Positions 50,601 to 62,851 of a stretch of 64,000 nucleotides of DNA are shown piece by piece (position 1 is the first letter of the stretch; every line of letters begins with the position of its first letter). Below the pieces are notes generated by a model. The model had not been told where the DNA came from. It was given only the letters and a program-made list of their open reading frames with translations, and searched no databases. Made by a program: the position numbers and the translations under genes. Origin of the DNA: Cephalotus follicularis (lineage: Eukaryota; Streptophyta; Magnoliopsida; Oxalidales; Cephalotaceae); the NCBI GenBank assembly GCA_001972305.1, contig BDDD01000429.1:289314-353313 (forward strand). Direction: 5' to 3'.

Positions 50601-51808
50601 CATCATTTGAGATCACTCAACCCTTTTTAAACTATTTTCTATCTGGTTAGGCAAGTCATGATTTTTTTAGTAGGTCAATTGGTTATAATACACTATCAAT
50701 TGACATGATTAACCCACTAATTCATTGACTGATAGATTGCTTAACTAACCGGTTAGACTACGGTCTACCTGTCAACCGATCTGTCGTATTGAACAATTGT
50801 GTAGTTGTATCGATGATTGATTGATACCATAGTGTATTACAGTCAATTGAATATATATATATATATATTCATAGAACATGAAACCAATTAAACATATATT
50901 ATCAATTAGTCAATAGGTATTAAAATCCATAATATAGGCATTGTCCAAATCAACAGGTCTCATCATACCAAACTACCAATCCATCAACACCCCTTCAATA
51001 ATCACACAATCAACTCGTTGAATAAAACCTTAAATAATACTTTAATTAATACTCGCTAATAATGTTTCAATAATAGATTATGCACTCATACATATGATAT
51101 CATCAACAATACAATATTCAAGCAATAGGGAAAGTTAAAAAAATATAGTGAGGGTTATTCTTTGAACCATTGACATTATATTGATAAAATGTTAGATAAA
51201 TTCAAACATCTTAGGTTTAAAGAAGCAAACACTCCATTTTATCCTAATATTAAATTAAAATACAATACTGGAAGAATAGTGGCACAACTTGAGTATGCTA
51301 GTGCTATAGGATCTTTAATGTATGCAATGCATTGTACAAGACTCGATATATCTTAATCCATGTGTATGTTGAGTAGATACACTAGTAATCAAAGTATAGA
51401 ACATTGGAATGCTATTACTATAATTTTTTGTTATATTAAGAAAACCAAGAATTTGGGATTGTTTTATTGTGAGCATCCAAGTGTATTAAAAGGTTACACC
51501 GATTCTAGTTGGAATACTAATGTGGAAGATAATCAATCTACCTCTGGTAGGGTGATTAGCTTAGTCGATGGAGCTGTTTCTTGGGTGAGAAAGAAACAAA
51601 CATGTATAAATCACTCAACTATAGAATATGAATTTATTGCCTTAGTGGCATGTACTGTCAGAACTTGTATACGTAGGGGTACGAGACAATACTCAAATCC
51701 GTTCAATCACTTAGGTCGGGTATGAGTAAGCCTATCTTGTATAATGAAAATCCATACAAATTCAAAACTTTAATAATAATGTACGTAATCCATTAAAAAA
51801 CATCTTAA
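47614..51808 (+). repeat. 5.0-kb tandem duplication, unit 2
   Basis: Second copy of 42604-46797. The contained LTR lacks its first 130 bp and ends at 50332. Its copia fragment is at 51184-51655. It is followed directly by a third, short copy. Confidence 0.9.
51184..51655 (+). pseudogene. Copia RT end/RNase H fragment, second copy
   Basis: Same sequence as 46173-46644, with the same family phrases. Confidence 0.85.
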
Positions 51809-52196
51809 TAATTTTTTGTTATCTTAAGAAAACCAAGAATTTGGGATTGTTTTATTGTGAGCATCCAAGTGTATTAAAAGGTTACACCGATTCTAGTTGG
51901 ATTACTAATGTGGAAGATAATCAATCTACCTCTGGTAGGGTGTTTAGCTTAGTCGATGGAGCTGTTTCTTGGGTGAGTAAGAAACAAACATGTATAATTC
52001 ACTCAACTATAGAATATGAATTTATTGCCTTAGTGGCATGTACTGTCAGACCTTGTATCCGTAGGGGTACGAGACAGTACTCAAATCCGTTCAATCACTT
52101 AGGTCGGGTATGAGTAAGCCTATCTTGTATAATGAAAATCCATACAAATTCAAAACTTTAATAATAATGTACGTAATCCATTAAAAAACATCTTAA
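51809..52196 (+). repeat. Third, 388-bp partial copy with RNase H segment
   Basis: Repeats 51421-51808 with a few substitutions, in tandem with no gap. Contains NLGLFYCEHPSVLKGYTDSSW and KKQTCI..STIEYEF of copia RNase H. Its right side continues into the full LTR, so it marks the original position of the sequence. Confidence 0.85.
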
Positions 52197-53910
52197 ACAT
52201 TAAATCATGTAAGATCCTTACATATCATGTTCATACCATATCCTTACAATTCAATACAATCACAAATTATCTTATACCATCGTTCATTACAACATAAACA
52301 GTACATAAAACAATGAGGTGCTTAAGCCATCAGCATCCTTGCATGTATCAATCTGTGCCATCACTAGTCCTCATGTCTATGACCACTGCCACAAGGTCCG
52401 ACTTCATCTATCCCTAAACACGTATAGATGCCCCATCCCGAAGGATGGGTTGGCCTAAAGGCCTTGTAGAAACACAACCCCTATGCTGATTATATGAACA
52501 TGTATAGCATATATCAATGCATGACGTGGCATAATGTGTGAACAATTGTGGTTGACGAATCCATATATAAAACCATCTCATGCAGGCTTACATATAGACT
52601 GTTAACCTAAAAATACACTCCTATGCATCTGTCTATCAAACAATCCAAGAGTTAATTAAATCATATATACACTATCCCATATATATATATATATATATAT
52701 ATATAAGCGGTTAACTAAAAAATCCTTCATCTGTAAGTCCAACCTGGCAAAAGCTCGATGTTAAGAATATCTAGTTGCCAAACGGTAGTACCGTTAAGAG
52801 ATCAACTAGAACTAGTTGCCAATCAGTAGTACCGACAAGAGCTCAACTAGTTACATATCCATGCAATTCATACCATAGCATATCATGACATACCATCCTT
52901 TATTGTGAGTCTAGAACTACCACCCAAAAGTGGCACGTGCTCGAGTTTAGACATCTAGTGCCTACCAATAGTATCATTAGGAGCTCACCAGACCCAATTG
53001 CCTATTGGTAGTACCGCAAGGAGCTCAATCGGTCACCATGTCCATCTATTCGTACATGAGTATAACACTCCCGAAGGTAGTACATAGCACTAGGGTTATA
53101 CCTCGAGTTTCCTATAGGTAGTACCGATAGGAGCTCGACTAGAAATTGGTTGCGTATAGGTAGTACCGCTAGAAGCTCAACCAACCATGTTCTATGAAAA
53201 CTTTATAGACTTTACCTTACCCTTACCCTTGCCATAATCATCTTGAAAACCTGAGGAAGAAACCCAGTTTCACTGTATACGGGCCTAGAAAAGGTCCCGG
53301 TAGAAAAGCATTTAGAAAAAGTGCTTTAAAAACATTTGCAAAAAAACTGACAGACAAAGCGACAACGCCTTGGTCTTAAGCAGCGACGCTTAACGCCTAA
53401 GCGTCGTCAGTTAAGTCCTAAGCGTCTATGCTTTGACTAGGCGTTGGAAGAATGGAAAAGCTCCTTTGGTTTGGAATCAAATTCCTTTTGAATACCTGAT
53501 CTAAGTGGCGACGCTTAATCTCGCAGAACCTAAGGTTCTACTTACAAATCTTTGCAAATCCAATTATTTTCTTTAAACCACTTCAATCCCAGTTCAAAGC
53601 AAGTTCTACTAGTCAAATCTATGCTATTAAAATCATTTTCAATCCATCAAATCATTCCATTTCAATTCTTGGTTTAAAACCCCAAATATCACCTTTTAAC
53701 CGTAACATTCCATTCCATTCCATTTCAATTCAATTCATGCAATCAATTCATATATGTGTATACATGTGTAAACCATATCATATTTAGGTAGAGAAGGTTT
53801 CTACCTAAGATTGGAGCTTGTTCTTGGCCTCTAGGATCAGAGATCGGAGAAAGGGCTCCAGTTCTTGATTTATGGTGCTCCAATCTTGTCCCAATCAAGT
53901 CCTCAATCAA
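52044..53910 (-). repeat. Gypsy-type LTR inserted within copia RNase H
   Basis: Starts TGTCAGACCTTG at the plus-strand left edge; the right edge is near 53910 and is not exact. Contains GGTAGTACCG..AGGAGCTCAACT repeats at 52770-53190 and GCGACGCTTAA/GCGTCGTCAG repeats at 53355-53515. A (TA)n run is at 52681-52706. The copia RNase H resumes on its right, so it split that gene. Confidence 0.6.
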
Positions 53911-54234
53911 AGTACTACCCTTCCTCTACGATTCCCCGATGGACATCAAGTTGTGGCCTAGTCCTATACCTCCTATTTCTATCAATTGTGATAGTTAGGC
54001 TACTTTATCAAGGGCTTATAGTAGCACTTATAATGGCAATTCAAGACATATAAGTCTTAGACATGAATATGTGAGACAATTGATTCAAGATGGAAGTATA
54101 AAATTGTCTATGTAAACTCAAGCAAAAACTTGGCTGATCCCTTTACAAAACCCCTAGCCAGAGAAGTGGTTAGGATGACATCTATGGAAATGGGATTGGA
54201 ACCATTTACGTAAGTTCACCAGTAATGGAAACTA
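53911..54234 (+). pseudogene. Copia RNase H C-terminal fragment
   Basis: Phrases DIKLWPSPIPPISI, YNGNSRHISLRHEYVRQLIQDG and a tail corresponding to LADPFTKPLAREVV..TSMEMGLEPF are the standard end of copia RNase H. It is the continuation of the fragment to the left of 52044. Fossil with several breaks. Confidence 0.8.
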
Positions 54235-55544
54235 TGACACCCCGTGTCACATTTAGAAGGGTGGTTTTATAGGACTACATTCTATGAAATCATTTCAAAC
54301 GTACATGATATACATATGTTTTCACCCATATCATATCATTACTCTCTTTAATAGAAATTTTTGTGAAGTTGGTGTAATTATACTAATTAAAGTGATCATG
54401 GAGAACTTGGTCATAGAAACAGAGAAAGCATCGAAGATTTCGACAAAAGCGTCAGCGGTTCCTACTAATAAAAATCTGATATGTATTGCATTAATGCATA
54501 AGGCCCAATTAATTTTTTTAAAAATCCGGCCCAATCATTTTCTTTAACAAGATTCAAGCCGAACTCTTGAGAAATCTCCATCATTCTAGAATGTTCCACA
54601 CACTTGGAGAAAAACCAAGAAAAAAAATGCGACGGGCGCATATGAAAGAAATGAGTGAGAGAATTGGCGCCGGGTACCAAAAAGGAAAAAGGGAGCGAGA
54701 CGCCATGCTGGGCGTTCACCGAGAGAGAGAGAAGGCAAGCTGGTGCTAGCCTTTACCACAGTTCATGGACGAGTAACACTCCTTCTCTTCTTCACCATCT
54801 CCATCTTTCTCCATGAACGCCAAAACTTGGAGCTTCATTTTCGGTGACACCCTTCCACTGCCGTGATCGTCATAGGTGGCGCTAAGCTTCGCATTGAAGT
54901 TCAGCTTTACCTATGTCAATTTTTGTTTGATTTCATAGGCAAATTGATGGGTTTTTGTTGACTGAGTCAACTCAGCCGGTTAAGCTCGGCGAAGGCTGCG
55001 GGTTGATGTAGCGGGCCGAGTCACAGCGAGTCTCGACTACCAGTGAGAAGATCGAAGCTTTTGGTGTCTAGCGGTGGCATCACTGAGCCATGGTGATGTC
55101 ACCGGAGATCGCTGAGTCGATTCAGTGAGTCAGACAAGGCAGAAGCTGTGGCTACGCCTTCCTCAGCGAGTCATGGCAAGTCACGAGCACAGACGCGTAG
55201 ATCAGAGTCGTTGGTGGCCGGTGATGACTTGGTCGGAGCTTTGACGAGGTTGCCGGAACTTGGCCGGAGACCGACAGAACTCTGACGATGCGTAATTTCT
55301 GCTGGGCAGTTTGTCTACCTTGTTTGTAAGCTTCATTACTTCCTGGTTAATATAGTCGATATGTTTATGTTTCCATAGAGTATTTTCGGTTGCTGATTTT
55401 GATTATGAGACTAATGGTTTATCTTCATATTGTTGGTATTAGTTCATGAAATTTAGAGTATATTGCATTAGATTGCTCCATTTATCTTTAAGTTTTCGGT
55501 CTAATGAGAATTGATGATGGGTTAAGAAGTTCTAAGGTTTTAAG
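54235..55544 (+). repeat. Gypsy-type LTR, left part
   Basis: Starts TGACACCCCGTGTCAC. It has a GA-rich leader near 54640-54735, a pyrimidine-rich tract near 54780-54830, GTTGACTGAGTCAACTCAG (54957-54975) and CTGAGTCGATTCAGTGAGTCAG (55112-55132), and so resembles 28206-31358. It is interrupted at 55545 by a solo LTR and probably resumes at 58053. Confidence 0.55.
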
Positions 55545-58052
55545 TGTTGGGAACAAAGTCTCTAGGCACAACGGAAGAAATAATCAATTATGGGCATTAG
55601 GTGTATAGGGTGATCAATTTTAATTATCAATCAAATGATTGATCCATAAGCAATGGGATACCCTAACCAATGTCCACAATTATCCCAATTTTTGTTCAAG
55701 CAACCCTAATTGAGCATCTAACCAAACCAATTAATCCATCCAAGCATTGGGGAGAAACGGGTTTGGAGTAAGAGTTGCCAGTAACCCTTATTTTGATTGC
55801 AAGCAATTGCATTAGGGTAACACATACAAACCCTAGCAATTCGAACCCACAAACCCGAACCAAGGCAATCCCTAACCCTAAGGGTTTGCAAAGGTTAACT
55901 CCAAAAAAAGGGTTTGGCTAAGGTTGACAAACCCTAGCCACAACCTGAAATTACATGCTATATACCATAAAATGCAATTCAACACAAGACAAAGAAATAC
56001 ACATATTTATTCATCTTGGGCATAGCCCCAATCTGAATCCAGAAAGAAGAAAACAAGAAATTGATTTCCTAAAAGTGATGGCTCCTTCCTTCAAGAGCAC
56101 CCTCATCACTTTAATACCAAAACTCCAAGAATCTCCAAGCTCCTCCTTAAGCCACGGATAAGGAAGAAGATGATGGAGTACTAAAACTCTATAGATAAAG
56201 ATAAGATGCAAGGAACAAATTATCTCCACCTATAATGAACTTTGAGGGGTGAAAGGATGGTTGAAAATGGCTTATTCTTCATCCAGCAGTTATTGGCGTC
56301 AACGCCTAAAGAAGGATGAGACCAGAAGAAGAAAGAGAGAGCACGACCTTTTAGAGAGAGAAAGATGAAAAGTAAAAGTGTGTTTTTATGATGTAAGACC
56401 TCTTGTCTTTTAAACATCATGTATTATTTTTGTCCTCTCTCATTAAATGCTCAAAGTCAACTCTTTGGCTTGTTGAGCACACTTCCCATTTCTCACCAAC
56501 TTCCCATAAGCTGGCCATGTGCCGTGTATCAGCCCATCATGGCGTCAACGCCATTTTTCTCTTCCTATCATGGTGTCAAAGCCAAAGATATGATGAGACG
56601 AGCTTTGTCTCTTCCAATAATGGCGTCAACGTATGCTCTTCATGGCGTTGACGCCTACGATAAAGGATGAGATAATCTCTTCCTTTCATGGTGTTTACAC
56701 ATGCTCTTCATGGTGTCAACGCCTAAGATAAGATGAGACACTCTCTTTTAACATTTCAACCCTCTGCTTGGAGATTTCATCATGGCAATGCATGGACCTA
56801 TATCCAGCAAATGAAATAATCACTAGTAAAGTAACATCTCCTTGATGTTATCCTTTCACTAAATGACATGTGTCCCTCACATGTCAACCTGTTCAAAGTC
56901 AGACGGGACCCGGAAAGCCCGGTCATTATCCGGTATGCTGATAAATTTCTCAGAATATCCCTAGTTCTGGTACAACCATCCTAATAGTCCTATCAACTAT
57001 TCACAAGATGGCCCTAGTATGAGCTTTCATCACCCTCGGATTTGTGTATTACCATGTGTATCAGTCGTTATCCAGATAGCCAGTGCTTTAAGCCCTTCTT
57101 TGGCATATGTGTCATGTGTCCCTCATCACTATCGGCTCCGATGACTGACTAGGGTGTGGATTAAATGTCCACCCTAGAAATACCACGACCTTATAAATAT
57201 GTGAACACATTGTGACTTTGGCGGACCTCCTTGGAATCACCCGATATCCAGTCTGCCTAAGCCTAACCAGGTCTTTCAATCAAAAATTGTCAAGATCATA
57301 TAGAGCCATTCATCCATCATTACGGGTGTGACGATTCCATATTGTGCAGTCAACCCACATGACCCAAATACAACCATTTTGCCAGCACGTGGTTAGTGCT
57401 GGGGAAGGTGAAAATCAAAGTCATGCAGTCACTGCACAACGCATGCCAGCCACTCAGGTCTAAAGATACAATGTAAGAGAAGACCTACTAGTCACCATAG
57501 ACTATACACCACCAAAGACAATAGGGATCCTATTGATAAGGGTAATGTCCATCCAGATAGGTCACCTATGGTGGGTCGGTTTAGTATCATGCTCCTGCAT
57601 GTACCCTGCATCAGCTTTAGTGCCATCCAAACGGTATTGAGAGAAGCTATCTTCCATACGAGGGAGAAAGCATAATACGGCAAGTATTTGTTGTTCATCA
57701 ATTGGGCAGAAAGCAAACCTATGACTTGTAACTTCTGTTTGAAGTGACTAAGGATCTCATTCTTATTACCTCTCTAGGTATGAGATCCAACCTCTCGATG
57801 ACAGGGCGCTTGATGTGTACTCAGTTGACATTGTGATCAACTGATCCACTTTTGATGGTTTGGGATATTACATATAGCCAGTTTGCCATTGTGAATATAT
57901 ATGCACAATTGAACATAACTAGAACATAGAATGTAGGATAAGAGTGTAAAGTACATACATGCAGCCAACCATAGGCTTGCATGGATTATTTCAATCAAAT
58001 GTGTACACCCATTACGCCCCTTCTTGGCTTGTAAGGACACCTAACTCCAACA
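55545..58052. repeat. Solo LTR, 2,508 bp, with TTAAG target duplication
   Basis: Starts TGTTGGGAACAAAG and ends CTAACTCCAACA. Flanked exactly by TTAAG at 55540-55544 and 58053-58057. The ends are not repeated internally and no coding region is inside, so it is a solo LTR, probably copia-type. Carries ATGGCGTCAACGCC repeats (56287-56725). The two clean ends and perfect duplication suggest it is one of the younger insertions. Confidence 0.8.
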
Positions 58053-58157
58053 TTAAGGATTTTAGAGGATGTGTCAGTAAGTAGAGAACATGATTATGTT
58101 GCTGGATTTAAGAGTCTAATGTTATATGAATCTTCCTTTGTATAATAAGGTTTCGGT

Positions 58158-58192
<35 letters not shown>

Positions 58193-58730
58193 TCAAAGAG
58201 TAGTAATGTTGATTAATTTAAAAACTTGATGGTATAACGGTGTAATTGAGGGATAGTATATAAGGTTATTTTTCAAGAATCCTTTAAGAAATCTAGTTTA
58301 TAAGTGATTCTTATCCATTCTTCTAGTACATTAAGACTTGGATCTGGTAGCTGATCTGGATTATCGAGAGTCTAGTTCGTGGTAGTGGATTGCAGTAAAT
58401 CTTTGAGTGCGATATTCCCATTTTCTATTCCATTGTCTTAAGATTCTTGTTTGTTATGTGCCCTTTTGTGTTCATGTTACAAGATTATGGGGCAGGATTT
58501 GAATCTCGTATGTGACCAGGTTGATCATATTTTATGATTGTGATATGGTTTCCGAGCATATGAGTGCTTTGGTTCTGGGTCGCGATGTCACCTTCCCATG
58601 ATATGTATTATCGGGATTTGTACTGTGATGCTGGGTACCATGTGATTTGTGGCTTGTGATATCGGTCGATGGTAAGGTATACGTCTGATGCCCAACTCTC
58701 CTTAGAAGACCCATTGGTCTATGATGGGGT
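58053..58730 (+). repeat. LTR continuation with TG microsatellite
   Basis: Probably the remainder of the LTR begun at 54235. Contains (TG)n at 58160-58192. No gene. Confidence 0.4.
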
Positions 58731-60159
58731 TGTAATAACCGCAATTTTCAATTAATGTATATTACACATGATGAATAAAATATGCATTATATTGAGATTT
58801 AATGTCCAATTACTTTATAAATTGGGGTTATTGAATTGCTGGGTTTGATCTGAATTGCAAATGTGGTGAAATACACTTAACAAACCAAAATCAGCCTCAA
58901 ACAGCCGACTGTCACAAGGTGACAGTCGACTGTTTTGATTCAGGGAGTGACAGTCGACTGTCACAGGGCAACAGTCGACTGGTATGGCTCAGACAGGTGT
59001 CTGTGCATGGCGTGAAACAGGGCAGGGCAGATGGTGACAAGTGTTCTAAACGTGCCATGCAAGACTAATTCGTGTCACTAGCTACCTCAACATGCAAGGG
59101 TGGTGTCTTGCACGTGCTTTGCAGACCTGCAAACCTGCAAAGCAAAAATTGAAAAGAGTAAGAATAGGTGCATGTGAGAGAGAGAAGAGGAAAAGTTGAA
59201 AACAAGAGTTAATGACTGAAACGAGATTGGGAACACGATTTCCCATATAACAGAGGCTACATGAGTGATTCAGAGTTAGAGACAATGAGTAAGCGCGGGA
59301 TCTTGCTGGTGATTCTGGACCTTACTTGTTAGAGCTTGCATGTTGAAGTTGGGAGGTTCAAAGTGTCAAAGCTTGATTCTTCCTGGTAAGCTTCCCATTC
59401 TGGATTGGTGTTAACGTATAGTTAAACAGTAGTATATGGCCACTGTTTTCGTTCTATAAACCTACTGTTAACATGACTCCATAGAAAGGATTGTAAGGAA
59501 ATGGTTAAAAGTGGAAGTAGAAGCTTAGGAGATTATGATAAGCTACGGATTGATATACGGTTATTATCATTTTTAGATAACAAATACACTTACTGGGTTT
59601 GATGCATATTCCTACAAACATACAACCATATAGATTAACTGCTGAGATTGGAAGATTGTTGGAGTAAAAGAGCTTTGGACACTAAAGAGAGAAATCAACT
59701 CAATTTGATTTCGGGATAGCAATTCAGGTAGGGGTATTGACATGTTTTAGAAGATATGATATGTATAGCATGTCTGGATAATATCTCTATGATTGCGTGT
59801 TATTATTTTGGTTTGAATTGGAAGTTGAACATGCATACTCTGTTTTGGTTAAACTACTGCCTAACATTTCTGGACAAAAACAGCCGACTGTTTAACCTAA
59901 CAGTCTACTGCTCAATGTCAACAGCCGATTATTAAGGACAAACAGTCGACTGCTTAATGAAAACAGCCGGCTATTCTTTTGAACAGCCGACTGTTAAGTG
60001 ACCAATTATTGATATTAGTTGCTGCTTAGGCTTAAGTGATATGTAATTACCCTGGCCTCCACATAGGATGATTGTAACATTTAATCCTGGCCATAGGTAG
60101 TTATATTTCAAATATTGAACTACTTATGCATCCATTGTATTAATTGCGTAAGAACGACT
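58731..60159 (+). repeat. Gypsy-type LTR with CAGTCGACTG clusters
   Basis: Starts TGTAATAACCGCAATTTTC, the same family start as the minus-strand LTR at 33105-35562. CAGTCGACTG-type repeats lie at 58903-58985 and 59880-59998. It is cut at 60160 by the copia element and its end is outside the window. Confidence 0.6.
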
Positions 60160-60622
60160 GAAGGTAAAGTATGGCAACCTTTAACTAATAACTTTGTATG
60201 CGGAAAGTACAAATTAAGCAATGAACATAAACAAGCACACAAGACAAATAAATAAAGAGATAAGGGATAGAGAGTGCAAACGAATTTATAGTGGTTCGGA
60301 GGTTGAACTTAAAAGGCGTCGATGTCTTATGAAAGGGATCGACCTCTTTCGTACGGACGTCGACTTCTTTACATGTATGGATCGATGTCTTTTCAAGAAT
60401 TTGTCCTGTAACTTTGGGCATCAAAAGACGTCGACTTGTTTCCTATAGGGATCGACTTCTTTTGTACGGACGTCGACTTCTTCTCTGGAAGATCAATGTC
60501 TTTTGTCTTGCAGAAGATTTTTGCTTTGACAGCAAACTTTCTAATGTCTTGCACATTAAACAAACAAGTTAAATGCATTTTTGTAATCATTAAAACTCAG
60601 GATTGAGATTAAAATCCCAACA
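60160..60622 (-). repeat. 3' LTR of the gag-only copia element
   Basis: Starts TGAAGGTAAAGTATGGC, ends AAATCCCAACA. Shares its first 140 bp with 62852 onward and its last part with 63742 onward. Contains GACGTCGACTTCTTT-type repeats at 60315-60500. Confidence 0.8.
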
Positions 60623-61134
60623 ATCTCCCCCTATTTGATGATTACAAAAATTTGCTTCATTATGAAAAATATGTGACATTTCAAAGCAAAAAGATTTTCT
60701 TTTAGCATAAAAACTTTAAATATTCTCCCCCTAAATATGATATCTAACTCAAACTCAACAATCTCCCCTTCTTACCACATTTTCATCATTAATATCACAT
60801 TTCACATCTATCTCCCCTTTAATATCTATATCTCCCCCTTTAGCATAGGCTATCAATAAATTTTTCATGAACATAAGCATTCTCCCCCTTTTTGTTAGCA
60901 TCAAAAAGACTATATCAAAAGATACCAATTAACAAACAAATCTTAGAGGGATACCAATAGAATAAAGCAATATTAAAAATTTTGAGAGATACCAATTGTT
61001 GGATAACATGATATCAAAAAGAGTTTGGAAGAAGCATCAATAATATCAAAACCTCCCCCTCAATAAAAGCTTTCTCACCCATATTTATGTACTTTGAACA
61101 ATTTGAAACTCCAAGTACACCTACAAAACAAGAT

Positions 61135-62817
61135 TTAAGTTCTTGGTACCCATTTGAATTTGGGTCCTTGCAAGTTAGTCACAAACATTCCTTTCGGAAC
61201 CCAAACCTTTCTAGTCTTACCATAGCAAATATCATTTCTGACAATACAAGAGGTAGAAACATGTCCTAATCTACCACAATAATTGCAAACAATTTTGTGC
61301 TCATTTTTCTTGACAAAGAAATTTTTAAAATGCTTGGCATTTTTCAATTCTTCAAAGCCAAGACCGGCTTTGTCAAAAACACATCTTTGTAATCCTAGAA
61401 GATTATCCAATTTAGCACTACTATTTGAAAATGTAGAAAAGGATTTCTTTAAAGCATCAACTTCAATTTTCAATTTTTCATTTTCTTCCATAAAATCGTT
61501 TGACAATTTTGAAGAAATATTTAAAACGTCAATCTCATTCAAATAGAAGCTATTTTTATCCTTTAAAGATTCAATTTCATTTAAAAGCTTGCTATTCTCA
61601 TTTTTTAAATCATCAATTTCTTTGGACATAAAAGAAACATTTTTCTTTAAATTCTTATTTTTCAAACTAACATTCTCATATTCAATATATAATTTTTCAT
61701 ATGCATTTTGCAATTCATCAAATGAAAAATTTACCTCATTTTCTTCATCCTCAATTGCCATGTAGGCAATGTGTGCAACTTCTTCATCGCTTTCCTCTTC
61801 GGAGGTTGAGGGATCGCTATCCGATCATGTGGCTACCATTGCCTTCTTCTTCTTGAAGTATTCTTTCTTTTTCTTGAATGGTTCTTTCTTGTTGAGATTT
61901 GGACACTCGTTTTTGTAGTGGCTGGGCTTGTTGCATTCGTAGCATGTAGGTTCATCCCCTTTGCTTGTTTCTTCATCTTGAGGGAAATTCTTTTTCAACG
62001 TCTTTCTCCCTTTTTGGTTTTTGAGAAACCTTTTAAATTGGGAGGTGATGAGAGCAACGTCTCCATCTTCATCACTTTCGCTATCTTCTTTTGAAACTTT
62101 AAAAGCAATTGCCTTCTTCTTCTTGACATCCACATTCTCATGATTCTTCATTGTTGTCTCATGTGTCATCAAGGAACCTAGAATTTGTTCGAGTGGGAGA
62201 GTGGAAAGGTCCTTGGCCTCCTCGATTGTCGTCACCTTTGGAGTCCAACTCTTCGGCAAGCATCTCAAGATTTTTCTAACAAGTTCTTGGTTAGAATATG
62301 ATTTGCCAAGATTCTTAAGAGAGTTTATAATAGTAGTAAATCGAGAAAACATATCACTAATACATTCATTATCATGCATCACAAATAATTCATACTCATG
62401 TACTAGCATGCTAATTTTCGATTCCTTTACTTGATTAGTGCCTTCGTAAGTGACTTCTAACAAATCCCACATTTGTTTGGCCGAACCACAAGATGATATG
62501 CGATTAAATTCATTAGGGCCAACGGCTCAAAATAAAACATGTTTGGCATTAGAATTTAATTGGAGCATCCTAAAGTCATTGTCATTGTATTCATTCTCGG
62601 GTTTAGGAGAAACTACTCCATCTATAGTTCTAGTGGGCATCCTAGGACCATTTACAATTATATGCCACAATTCATAGTCAAGGGATTGTAAAAATATAGT
62701 CATCCTAGTCTTCCAAAAACTATAGTTGATTCCATCAAAAAATGGAGGTCTAGTAATGGAGGATCCTTCTAATCCTATGTTCATATGGTTTGCCATGGAT
62801 CTTTGTATCTCTAACAA
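61135..62817 (-). pseudogene. Copia gag remnant with two zinc knuckles and a coiled coil
   Basis: The N-terminal block has PPFFDGINYSFWKTRM and YELWHIIVNGP, typical of plant copia gag. The middle block has MWDLLEVTYEG, LVHEYELFVM, MFSRFTTIINSLKNLGK and CLPKSW, then a CCHC knuckle CYECNKPSHYKNECP and a lysine-rich tail. The last block is a long heptad-like coiled coil rich in K, E and N, followed by a second knuckle CNYCGRLGHVSTSC and KVWVPKG. This two-knuckle, coiled-coil layout is usual in SIRE/Maximus-type gag. The blocks are separated by breaks. Confidence 0.85.
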
Positions 62818-62835
62818 TTAAGAATAATGAGATAA

Positions 62836-62849
62836 CCGCTCTGATACCA
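62836..62849 (-). other. Primer-binding site for initiator tRNA-Met
   Basis: On the minus strand TGGTATCAGAGCGG lies 2 bp inside the 5' LTR edge, a near-perfect tRNA-Met match. Confidence 0.85.
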
Positions 62850-62851
62850 AC

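Noticed and set aside
61283-61546. Plus-strand frame of 87 codons
   Set aside because: Antisense shadow of the copia gag coiled coil.
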